Shown here: piece by piece, positions 33,733 through 43,487 of the stretch
Layout of the letters: every line of letters begins with the position of its first letter
Position numbering within the stretch: position 1 is the first letter of the stretch
Assembly (NCBI GenBank): GCA_009746045.1
Contig: RPFO01000164.1
Location: forward strand, 3,125,374-3,189,373
Reading direction: 5' to 3'
DNA from: Mesostigma viride
Taxonomy: Eukaryota; Streptophyta; Mesostigmatophyceae; Mesostigmatales; Mesostigmataceae
Length of the DNA stretch: 64,000 nt
Notes under the pieces: model-generated
What the model was told of the DNA's origin: nothing
What the model saw: only the letters and a program-made list of their open reading frames with translations
The model's database searches: none
Made by a program: the position numbers and the translations under genes

Positions 33733-34855
33733 GGACTGGTATTCTCACCTCCATTGTACCCATGTACCTCACATGATGAGGGGAAATGCGAAACCCCAGG
33801 AATCCCTAGAGAAGAGCGCTGCGTTGCGAATTGCCGAAAATACAAGTGGGAGCTGCAAAGTTTCTCCAAGATGCCAGGATGCTTTACGATCTAATTTCTT
33901 GCAATCTCACTATGGTCAATACGGCACTCTGAGAAAGAAAGAAGAAAGACTGATGCCATATCAATGCGAAGGAAAAGTAAGGCCGATCAACTGAAAGCAT
34001 GCCCCGTACAGGGTACGAATTTAATCTAACGAGGTTGAAGTCATCATAGCTAAAGCTGACAGAGAAAGGAGTCGTTTGGCGTGTGTGTGTGTGGTGGTGG
34101 TGGTGGTGGGGGATGAAAAAATCCTTGTGATCACCAGCTTAAAGACGCTACCAAGGCAAGAAAGAAAGAGAAAATCTATCAATGCCACGCATGTCAACCA
34201 AGGCTTCTGGATTTCACAGAAGATCCTCCCAACGGCAAAGGAGTTTGTACGATTTGTAGCTGAAAGCAGGGCTCCAATAATATGCACAGAAGCTTAGCTG
34301 GAAGCACAAAGAAAATACACCTTCCAAACAGCTATATTCAATTCCAATTATTAACGCTGGAGGGATCACCACCTGCAAACGCTAAATAAAACAAGAATGC
34401 AGAAAACAAATTATTCCCATGTGTGCTATCCTGTCTGCTTTCTAGCTACCAAACAAACTAAGAAAGTGTACATTCTTTCGCTCTCCAATGTGCCTGTTTA
34501 GCGTTAAAAACAAAGAAATACAATTCTTCGGCTTACATTTGTGCTTCATTGGCGGTAACAACAGTGCTGGCAGCCGGCTGGGCTATACCAGAACACAAAG
34601 AACTATTACATGGCACAGTCAGTAGAACCGTTGCAAAGTAGTAAACAAACGAACAAACAAACAAACCAGAATTAAATATTCAAACAAAGAAGGCGTTCCC
34701 CATGAGGTACTTGCAACCGATAAAACATCATTATCAATGCCCGAAGGGCCTTTGGGTGCCCCTGGACTATAAAACTAACGATTGCGGACATCCAATGGTG
34801 GATGCCACGCACAGCATGTTTACAGCTTCATGGATGGACACCATATAGATAAAGA
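33731..34855. other. No gene called
   Basis: Possibly contains upstream exons of the gene ending at 32451 (short minus-strand frames beside acceptors at about 33855 and 34255), but none could be joined in phase. A short (TGG)n run lies at 34091-34110. Confidence 0.4.
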
Positions 34856-36455
34856 ATGATGACAGTTGCTCACCATCAAGAATTGGCCGCGCTGCACAGC
34901 CGAGCACGCCGCTGCCACACTCGATGGGGCCACAGTCCAACGGTATCAGGCATCACAAGTACACGCGCAACTTTGACATCGCAATGGCAGCACATATGCA
35001 AACATATTAATATTTTATATATATTTATAATATTATCGAAATGGCGACGGGCACCAGTTGCCACTGCAGCACGGACTTTATCCGAGCTGCAGTGGCGGAG
35101 CAGCTGGTGCCGATGGCTGAGCAGCTCGCGCAGCCCTGAATGCGCCTGACCGCCCACGTACTCAACACTCTCGCGGCCAAGGTCAACAACATCGAAGCCA
35201 ATTAACTCGCACACAAGAGTCTAGCCCCATTTTATTATGACCGCTACGCAAGGGCACATTGGCGCCAAGGTCTCCAAGCCACAGCCAAGTGCTGTGACCG
35301 CCCGCCAGGTGCGTAAGGTAGAGTCAAGGCCAAGGCACGGTGAAGCTGTCCAGAGGGAGTTGCCACGCCAAGGTAGATGCCCTGGCCACGCAGGTCCCCA
35401 AGATCGCCGAGCGAACGGCCACGCACGATCGCCACCCAACCTGCCGGTAGGGCCGGCGATGACCCCTCGGCTCGCGCCTCCTGGGCGGACCTGCTCAACT
35501 CAGCCAGGCAACCTCTACCGCCACTGCCATCACCACCAAGCCGGCCATGAGCTGGAATACAAGCGCGCAGCGAGGCCGCTGACCGCGGTCGTCGCCGCTG
35601 CCAGGTCATCCCCAGGCGCTTCGACCTGCAGCCGGGGGAGACCCCAGACTCTCGATCTTCTGGACGAGCTCAGGACCCTGCTCGTTGCTCGCATAGAGCT
35701 GCAAGGGACGGCACTGCAGGCCGCCTACCGCCTGCCCTGGGCATCCACGGGACAAAGCTGCCCCCCCGCCAGTGGTCCTCACCTTTGAACAGTGACATCA
35801 CATCCGACCGGGTAAGGTTCCTATTTCGCCACAAGAAGCAGGCGAACTCCCCATGGTCGCTTGACGACGACCTGACGCCAGCCCAGCAGCAGTGCTTAGC
35901 ATGCACCACCGCAACCAGTGGCCCGACTACAGATCCGCCACAAGACCATAAAGCCCCGAGAAGCCCCAAGTGTACTGGGACAGGGACCTTAATGTCAACA
36001 ACAAACTGTGGAAGCCCCCCCGGGCTCCCCCGGGATAGAGCACTCAAGCGAGTTGTCTAGATATGCGGGCAATTGACAATGACGGGGTAGCTTAGGCAAT
36101 AGGCATTACAGCACTTGGAGCCCTGGATATTAGCTCAGCGTTACAGTTCCACAGATTAGCTTAGGCTCCTTGTGGCCATCAGCTTGTGCCTTAGCCGGTA
36201 TCTTGACGGAGCCCAACTTACATTTTTATAGCATAAACTATGCGTCACGCTGGCCTACCTATGGTATTGCATGGTTGTATCAATTGCACGTGGCACAGTG
36301 TTGCGCCCCGGTACCACGCTGTGGATAGAGCGCTGTGTGGCCTGCCCACTTGTGGCAGTAAGAGAAGCTAGGGCGCCCTCCCTCCTTCTCAATGTGTATA
36401 GGGGTTGAAGGTTCCTTTACTTTGTACTGGCACCCACGTGACGCAAGTTAATTAA
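34856..36455 (+). mobile_element. Degenerate ORF1-only half-LINE, class-3 tail
   Basis: A plus-strand element with a shattered ORF1 (about 35040-36060). It is followed by about 400 bases of 3' sequence that matches the inverted fragment at 41743-41945 (gatagagcgctgtgtggcc, gcagtaagagaagctagggc, ggcacccacgtgacgca), and then by ttaattaattaa. As in the other half-LINEs, ORF1 is directly followed by the 3' region with no ORF2. Confidence 0.6.
35040..36060 (+). pseudogene. L1 ORF1p-like remnant
   Basis: Pieces in several frames follow the ORF1p order: LNTLAAKVNNIEAN from a coiled coil, SWADLLNSARQ-like coding, CQVIPRRFDLQPGE (RRM-like block), AYRLPWASTG, then VRFLFRHKKQANSPWSLDDD with LTPAQQQ and a final GSPPGLPRD. 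The WSLDDDLTPAQQQ string is the same C-terminal-domain signature as in the copy at 17.5 kb (WTLDDDLTPAQQQ). Multiple frameshifts make it non-functional. Confidence 0.6.
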
Positions 36456-38296
36456 TTAACCAACACTTGTACTATGAGCCAGGCAAAACTCAAAAGAAAA
36501 ACCACCTCAAGAAGACTTGAGCTAGCTACCGCCACAGGTGACTGCTCAAGGTTCAAACGAATTCATGGGCCAACTAGAGTCAACTGAGCACTGCGCGGGA
36601 TGTCATGTGCATGGGCATGCCCATATGCATGAGCACCGACTTAATTCCCAGCTTATTACTGGCAAACCATTTCTTGACAAGCTGTTAGCTGACCTAAATC
36701 GATCGATCATCTTGCGATAGATTCATGGAGAATGATAAAAGACGGAGGATCGATCATCTTGCTATACTGGTGCACAGGCCCTGCGGATGAGCGACGCGTG
36801 CACGCATGGTCCTTACAAAACCATGAGAGTCACTCACCTTCACAGGTCTTCATGGAATGTTACGATGCACGGTCGTCACTAATAACGGACTGACTCGTGC
36901 TGATGACACGCATGAGGGCTGCATAGTCAAGTAATACATGCATGAAAAGAAACCTGAGCCACACGTTGTATGCTTCTAGTAGGTAATGATAGCCTTGGCG
37001 CGGCGCCCAAGAAACATGGGATCCGGCCTGGACTCCCGTCCTCCAAGCGACTGGGCGGTAATGGACGGAAAAAAAATTACACGGTACAGTAAAAGTACAA
37101 GGTACTAAAAATTGCAGGTATACCGACGACAGAGTCCAGCTGTGAAGAAGAAGCTACGATACAAAAACTAAGAAGCATAAGGAATATTTAGGGAACACTT
37201 GAGAAAAAGACACGCCCTTGTGCCGAAGCCACACTGGCATGCACGGGCGCTTGCAGCAGGCTGCATTAGTTCAACGGATATGTACGCGTGGCGCAACTGA
37301 TCCGACTCGGATGGGCAGGTTCGCAACATGCATGCTAGCCGGCGTCTAGCTAAGCGGCCAGGATTTCCTGAAAACGTTCCCGAGTGGCCGGTCAGTATAC
37401 GACGCGGCCACTCCCTAAGCTGCCCATGACATAAACCTGGCATAGAGTGTGCCGACAACTACCATATATCACCTCCACAGTACAAGCTAATGCGGCTATA
37501 TTTCATTACGTTCCCCTGCCGCCGAATGTACGACGAATGCCTCGGGGCCGGCCGGGTCTTGAAAGAAAAAAACGAACTTTGTTTGCTGAGCAACTCGCCT
37601 TAGACACGTCACTAAACAGGCGCCCTTTCACAAAGAAACGCTTTTTGAGCGCAATTAACCGACTAACGCTTACCCGATTAACGCAAGGGGGCTCTTAGTG
37701 TCGCGCCGGTTTTCCCAGTTCGTTTGATCATCAGCTGAAAGTAACAGGAGTTAAAAGAACTGGTTCGTGGAATTCCCGATTGCAAAGAATTGCGGGAGGA
37801 ACTCACGTCCCAACCTTATAATGAACCCCATATTCATGGTCGCACACTGAACGAAATCTTATTCAAACAACATGAACTTAAAAGGTCGAGTCGACGCATG
37901 AAACGATACAGCACTAACAGCACCAAGATATTATAACAAATAGGGGGTCGCATACTTCATATTCCGTTGTGCCAAACGAAAAACTCCAATTCCCGCTTCA
38001 GCAAACATACTCTCTAGCAGTCGTCTTCAGGCATGCTTTGGTAGTCTTTTCAGGCTTGCGTGTGTTCGTCAGTCATCCAGCCAGTTGAATCCCACGCCTG
38101 TCATAGCCCGACAAGTACAGACTGTGTTCGCTTGACATTCGACGGTGCCAATAATTATGAGCTGTTGTGCTATGGTTGAAGCTATGCTTGATGTTGCCTG
38201 CGTCTCAATCGAGTTTTAACAACAGCTACATCGCGTATACTTTGCCGAGCTTGGTACCGCATCTACCGTATAATACCGTATGCCGTACAATGAACA
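36456..38296. other. Gene-free stretch
   Basis: No coding frame, repeat family or RNA gene recognised over this 1.8 kb. Confidence 0.4.
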
Positions 38297-38297
38297 T

Positions 38298-38349
<52 letters not shown>

Positions 38350-38350
38350 G
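38297..38350. repeat. (TTG)n microsatellite
   Basis: Eighteen uninterrupted TTG triplets. The short phrase gtacaatgaac lies on both sides of the array (38286 and 38357), so the array may have arisen within a small duplication. Confidence 0.95.
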
Positions 38351-38622
38351 TCCCACGTACAATGAACCCTCGGCCACTACAGATTCTCTGCTGCCCATGT
38401 GCGGCGTGGGACACAACAATGCTCATCTATCCCAGTATCCCACCCATTTCTCTCCCACCGAACAACAACAACGTACAATGTCTGTCGGTCTGTGGAAACT
38501 GAAGTGAACTGTGACTGACGTGTACACGTCTCCAGACTCCAAGTCCAGACCGTCCAGAATTTGGCCTGGTGAACGTGATCAGGAGTCGTGGGATCAGGAG
38601 TTCAGGACTCAGAAGATCATCA

Positions 38623-38823
38623 GGCGGAGCCAATTTTCGGAAGAACCGTCAGGTTCGCCAGAATTGGCGAAGCTTATAAGGCCGTACACGTGAGAAAACA
38701 TAGGAATAGGGGATGAAAATCCGTCAATCCATCCATACATACATCCATCCATACATACATCCACCGAATTTGTCCCGAATTTGCAAGCATAAGGGTGAGG
38801 TTCTTCCGAAAATTGGCTCCGCC
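38623..38823. mobile_element. MITE-like element with 25-bp perfect terminal inverted repeats
   Basis: The 25 bases from ggcggagccaattttcgg at 38623-38647 recur as an exact reverse complement at 38799-38823, giving a 201-bp element. The interior holds a (CATCCATA)n-type run and no coding capacity. No target-site duplication was obvious. Size and ends fit a miniature inverted-repeat transposable element or another foldback element. Confidence 0.6.
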
Positions 38824-39588
38824 GTAGAGTTTCAACGGGCAAGTTGCAAACACGCACGTTACTTGATAATTGCGATGGCTATGAATGAGCGGATAAGAGC
38901 TGAAAACATGGAAATCTTCAACGGGGAATTACAGCGAGTCGGTGATTTCACCGATTTGGGGGGGGCAACCCCCGTGGATTCTCAGCCACAGGTCCGACCA
39001 CCAGGTTAAAGAATCTCGAAGCCCTGTGAGCAGTGGCCGGGTACAGATACCAAGCGCCAAGCGGCGACCACGAATCGGCGGGGTGATCCTGCACGTGCTA
39101 TGTGATGCGTGACATTTGCGTGACAAATGCGTGACGTTGGCGATAGGCTGCGATAGGTGGTCCCCTTGCGTCACTGCGTCATCCTAGCCACCTGGCGCGG
39201 AACGCGGCCGAGCCGGACGAGATTATGCTTCAACGGAGAGTGCTTGCAGCTGCCAATCACTGGTGTGGAGATCTTGGATTCTAAGCTCGAACTTGAGTGC
39301 TTGCGAGCAAAACGAATGCTCTAGACTTGCCGGATCTCAACTAGAGGCGAACTTGGCCATGCTCAGGATAACATCTTGACCGCAGAATTCCCTTCTTGTT
39401 GGACTTGTGGATAAAGTTACGTTGCCCGGAGGCGATCGCCTTGATATTGAGGTGCGCCAAAACGTCATCAGGGTCACCGCGCGTCATCGGAGGGTCGCCG
39501 GTGGAAAATGGTTAAATTGGAGTGTCTCTCCGGATGCTGAGTACCTCACGGGGAGCATAGCGTAGCTCAAGCGTGTTCAACGACAGAC
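38824..39588. promoter_or_regulatory. 5' flank of the coproporphyrinogen oxidase gene
   Basis: Non-coding, with no recognised motif. It must contain the promoter of the gene starting at 39589; the boundary with intergenic sequence is not known. Confidence 0.3.
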
Positions 39589-40988
39589 ATGGCGGCCATC
39601 ACCGCTTCCCTGACCTCAGTTCCTCGAGTTTGCACTGATGCCTCTCGGGCGTCTGCACCCGCAGCGGTGCTGCCCAAGGCTCAGCAAAAGAGCTGCTTTG
39701 CCGGAGCTCCCCTTCGTCTTACCAACAAGGCGCGCCTTGCCCGGGCTAGCAAGCCGGCGCAAATGCCGACCTTGGCAACCGCTGCCACAAAGCACATTGA
39801 GTCCGAAGTGGTGCTGAAGGAGTCCCCTGTTACTCTTATTAGGGCCGAGGACCGCGCTGCGGATCCCAATAGCATTCGTATCAGGATGGAGAAAATGATC
39901 CGCGAAGCCCAGGCTAGCATTACCCGTGCGCTGAGCGACGTTGACGGGAAGGAGTTCCAAGAGGACTGCTGGATGCGCCCTGGTGGTGGTGGTGGGTGGA
40001 GCCGAGTCCTCCAGGACGGCAATGTGTTCGAGAAGGTGCGTTAAGGTCACAGGCGCTTTCTCTGGTAATTTGCTGGCCCGAATAGATTGCCGTAATAATT
40101 TGTTGTTGCGTTCTCGCCTTGCTTCGTCATGCCGCACTCCCTGACGTTATTATTTTTCTCTTTCTCTTTCTGTTCTTCGTTTTCCAGGCCGGCGTCAATG
40201 TTTCTGTGGTTTACGGCACGATGCCTCCCGAGGCCTACCGCGCGGCCTCGAGCAAGGCGAGCGGCGAGCGCTCTGCCCCTGAGCCCGTCGGCAAGGAGCC
40301 GATTCCCTTCTTTGCCGCCGGCATTAGCTCTGTGGTCCACCCGAGAAACCCGATGGCTCCCACTATGCACTTCAACTACCGCTACTTCGAGGCGCAGGCC
40401 CCCAAGGACATGCCCGGCGCTCCCCAGTCCTGGTGGTTTGGTGGTGGGACTGACCTGACCCCATCGTTCCTGTTTGAGGAGGACGTGAAGCAGTTCCACC
40501 AGGTCTATAAGGACATCTGTGACAAGCACGACCCCGAGTTTTACCTGAAGTACAAGAAGTGGTGCGATGAGTACTTCCTGATCAAGCACCGCGGTGAGCG
40601 CCGTGGTGTCGGTGGCATCTTCTTCGATGACCTATGTGACCGTGAGAAGGAGAAGATCTTTGCATTCGCCAAGGACTGCGCCGCTGGTGTCGTCCCTGCT
40701 TACGTCCCATTGGTCAAGAAGCACAAGGATGACAAGTTCACCGAGGAGCAGAAGCGCTGGCAGCAGCTGCGCCGCGGCCGGTATGCCGAGTTCAACCTGG
40801 TCTACGATCGCGGGACCATCTTCGGCCTCAAGACCGGTGGACGTATCGAGAGCATCTTGATGTCACTCCCGCTTACCTGCCGGTGGGAGTATGACCACAA
40901 GCCCGCCCCCGGCTCGCGTGAGGCGGACCTGCTGGACGCGTGCATGAACCCGCGTGACTGGCTGGGCGTGGAGGGCAAGAAGAAGTAA
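39589..40988 (+). CDS. CPX1: Oxygen-dependent coproporphyrinogen III oxidase
   Basis: Two exons, 39589-40035 and 40188-40988, give 415 residues; the 152-base intron has donor GTGCGT and acceptor ttttccag, phase 0. The enzyme oxidatively decarboxylates coproporphyrinogen III to protoporphyrinogen IX in tetrapyrrole synthesis and acts as a homodimer. The first 70 or so residues are rich in Ala, Ser, Arg and Lys with few acidic residues, a plastid transit peptide by composition. Family signatures are clear: [29 protein letters not shown]-type [70 protein letters not shown] and [11 protein letters not shown]. Length and order are normal for plant and algal enzymes. The symbol follows Chlamydomonas usage. 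Codon use is strongly GC-ending and the copy looks intact. Confidence 0.95.
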
Positions 40989-41580
40989 AACGCCTTTTCT
41001 TCTTCAACAAAGGCTCACGGAAGCTTGTTTTTATTGGACAGCTTGCGTGCGCGCAGTTTCATGCGTGGGGTGATCCGTGTGGTGATCGCGCACTGTTGGG
41101 TTACATTCAGTAACCTTCTTGGGGGATTTCGTGGGTGGCACAAGGATCTCCTTTCTTTGCAGCACCATGACGTAGCAGTGCCGGGGCTTGATTCCCATTG
41201 TGTAGGGAAGACTTCAATGTGGGATCGCACGGTTGACAAGACACCTGTCAAGGCTTTGATGCAACCTTTGTCCTTGATCAGGAAGCTGTATATACATGAT
41301 GATATGGCTTGCATCCCATATCTGTAGGCTTAGTATTCAGGACCATCGCAGCTGCACGCCATGCTGTGACTTCAATAAAGTGCATTGTACATGTGTAATT
41401 GCAGTTTGTTTAACGAAACTCGATTATTTATCGATCTTCAATAAACATCTCTCCAAAGACATCCTTGTGAAGTTCTCAAATCTCAATCACCAGACATCCG
41501 TGCAAGTATTTGGGAATCGGGGAGCTTGGCATGTGTGCTAAACAAGTGGAACAATATGTGAATTAATTAATTATCACGTG
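40989..41580. other. 3' flank of CPX1
   Basis: Presumed 3' untranslated region and spacer; aataaag at 41374 and aataaac at 41440 could serve as polyadenylation signals, though green algae often use TGTAA, and tgtaa occurs at 41393. No gene recognised. Confidence 0.35.
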
Positions 41581-41610
41581 ACTGCTTACATTCCCACCCT
41601 TGTTTACGTT

Positions 41611-41742
41611 CTCAACAAGGTTGTTTACATTCCCACCCTTGCAGGAAGTAGCTTAGAATGTATGATAGGCCATATGCCCCTTCTCTGGGCTATGTGCTAC
41701 ATATACTCCCAACGGAGTTATGTTACAATTCAATTCAATTCA
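41611..41742 (+). mobile_element. Truncated class-1 LINE end
   Basis: cccacccttgcaggaagtagcttag through the CTCC-CAAC-GGAG hairpin to (AATTC)n, nearly identical to 22193-22312. The leading cccacccttg block is present twice (41590 and 41630). It abuts the inverted class-3 end starting at 41743. Confidence 0.75.
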
Positions 41743-41950
41743 CGTGACTGCGTCACGCGGGTGCCAATACAAAGTAGAGGAACCTGCAACCCCTGTACAC
41801 AATGATTTCTGGCCTGCGCTGGTTGTCTCCTTGACAATGAGGAGGTAGGGTGCCCTAGCTTCTCTCACTGCCACCAGTCGGTGGACAGGCCACAGAGCGC
41901 TCTATCCATGCACAGCATGGGGCCAGGGTGCATCACAGCTGTGGGTGCAA
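41743..41950 (-). mobile_element. Truncated class-3 LINE end, inverted
   Basis: Reverse complement of the 3' region at 36290-36445, including the cacgtgactgcgtcacg palindrome at its 3' end. It contains the 31-base dispersed repeat at 41804-41834, which is absent from the other copy and so may be a later insertion. Confidence 0.65.
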
Positions 41951-41954
41951 TAAA

Positions 41955-42790
41955 ACCATGCATAATTATTAAAAATTAAATTATAACATGCCTATGTTGG
42001 GAGATCATGTAGCACATATTCCTTGATGGATGGTGGAGTGGAGAGAGCCGCGTAATCGAACTAACCTAACGCTACTCTACCTAGTCTAGAAAAATCCTAG
42101 CTACCCTACTCATCAAAATGCCCCTTCCTCTTGGGGGGGGGTGGCTTGCCCACAGGGGCTGGCGTGTGAGCCTGGTCGACAATCTTCTGCCACCTCTTCT
42201 TGTTCTGCATGGCAGTCGAAAGAATGGTGAGGGAGTGGATGCGGTGTTCAAACTGAGCTGGGATCACTAGCTAGGTCGGCCAGCAACATCTGGGTGTAGT
42301 TCACGGCAGGTTTACCTAGCTTCCTGGGAATGTCCTTGGGGCCAGGCCAGGTCAAGATATGCCGCCCTGGTTGGCCGAGCCGCTGGGGGCCGGCCAGACC
42401 AAGGGCGGTGTCGACCTGGCTGGTGCGAGCAAGATGTCCTACACATGCTATCCTAAGCTGCCTAATCTCGTCCGAAATACGAGGCATATGCAGAGACTCT
42501 AATGACCTAATAATGCTTGGAAAACCTTACATTCAGGACCTGTCGGAGCATCCTGTAAACCGTGCCGTCCAGCTTAGCCGCCAGTGTGTCCGTGAGTGTC
42601 CACACCTCAGCGCCATACGTAAGCACCGTGAGGACGAGGACCTTGAAGAGCATGCGCTTGCGGTGCTCGCCCAGGCCCTTGGAGCGCCAGTAGGTGTTGG
42701 GCGAACGGAGCCTGGCCCAGGCCAGGCCGATGCGGATGTCCACATCGCCTGCCCCCTAGACAAGTACCCGTTAGCACGGCCGTTAGAACC
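41955..42790 (-). mobile_element. 5'-truncated ORF2-bearing LINE 3' end
   Basis: Minus-strand frames from 42743 encode the C-terminal part of a LINE ORF2: IRIGLAWARLRSPNTYWRSK, KRMLFKVLVLTVLTYGAEVW, LDGTVYRMLRQVLNVRF, then after a frameshift DEIRQLRIACVGHLARTSQV. This matches the ILLYGCEAW, LDGTVTRMLRHILGVRY and RHRRLLFAGHLARTDQ segments of the 25.8-29.5 kb element but is clearly a different family. The 3' end carries a decayed CAAC hairpin (about 41990-42010) and an A/T-rich tail. Confidence 0.75.
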
Positions 42791-42799
42791 GTAAGCATT

Positions 42800-42875
42800 T
42801 TCCTATATTTCAAGGGTTTACTGCTCCGTGGCTCCCCAACAGGACCGCGTGTAATTAATGAAATAATTTTTTAGT
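42800..42875 (+). mobile_element. Class-2 LINE tail fragment
   Basis: gctccgtggctccccaacagg then accgcgtgtaattaatg: a diverged copy of the class-2 hairpin and tail with the CAAC loop kept. Confidence 0.55.
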
Positions 42876-43487
42876 ATGCTGCACGGTTGCCGGGAGCGCA
42901 AGATGCCTCAGAAAGGACATGGGGTAGAACGCCATAGCTTGGATCAAAGCTGCCCCCCAAAATAAATGGGGTTACCAGCTAGGTCGTGCAATAGCATTCC
43001 TTGTACATCTGGGAAGTACACTCTAGAGAAACAAGTACCGGGCCAGGCAGAGGTTTCCGATATGTGTAATTGGAAGCCTTGAAGGAGACAATGGTTGTCA
43101 TAGCACGTCAAGTAGGGCATGCAAGTGATGCGCATGCATTCCTAGACAGACTAACCACAAGATTTATCATTGTTCAGGTCAACATATCACAGAGACAACC
43201 AGCGCATGTGTCAACATGAAACCAGGCGAATCTTTATACAAGAAGAGTCCCTGGAACAATCCATGGGCTGTCATCCCAGCAAACCTGACAACATTGTTGT
43301 GTTGTAGGCACCATCCTGGGCGAGAACGTCTAAAGCTCATAGGCAACACGCGCCCATGAACTCCTCATGCACATTCACAAAATTGCGTACGGACATGCTC
43401 TACCTAGACGCACACCTTCACCCCTCCCCCCACCCCCCCAATGAGCCGCGTCCAGCGCCTCACTTGCCGCTAAAGAATGACAGATAT
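42876..43487. other. Spacer and 3' flank of the DNA methyltransferase gene
   Basis: No coding sequence. cagcgcatgtgtc with agagacaac at about 43190 is a weak match to the 44-bp dispersed repeat. Confidence 0.4.

Noticed and set aside
32981-33869. Ser/Leu/Pro-rich minus-strand frames of over 260 codons
   Set aside because: They are translations of the purine tract with no domain at either end. A short segment near 33.80-33.87 kb may be an exon, but not the whole frame.
38216-38507. Poly-Asn, poly-Gln, poly-Cys and poly-Leu frames
   Set aside because: They are translations of the (TTG)n array with no coding context.
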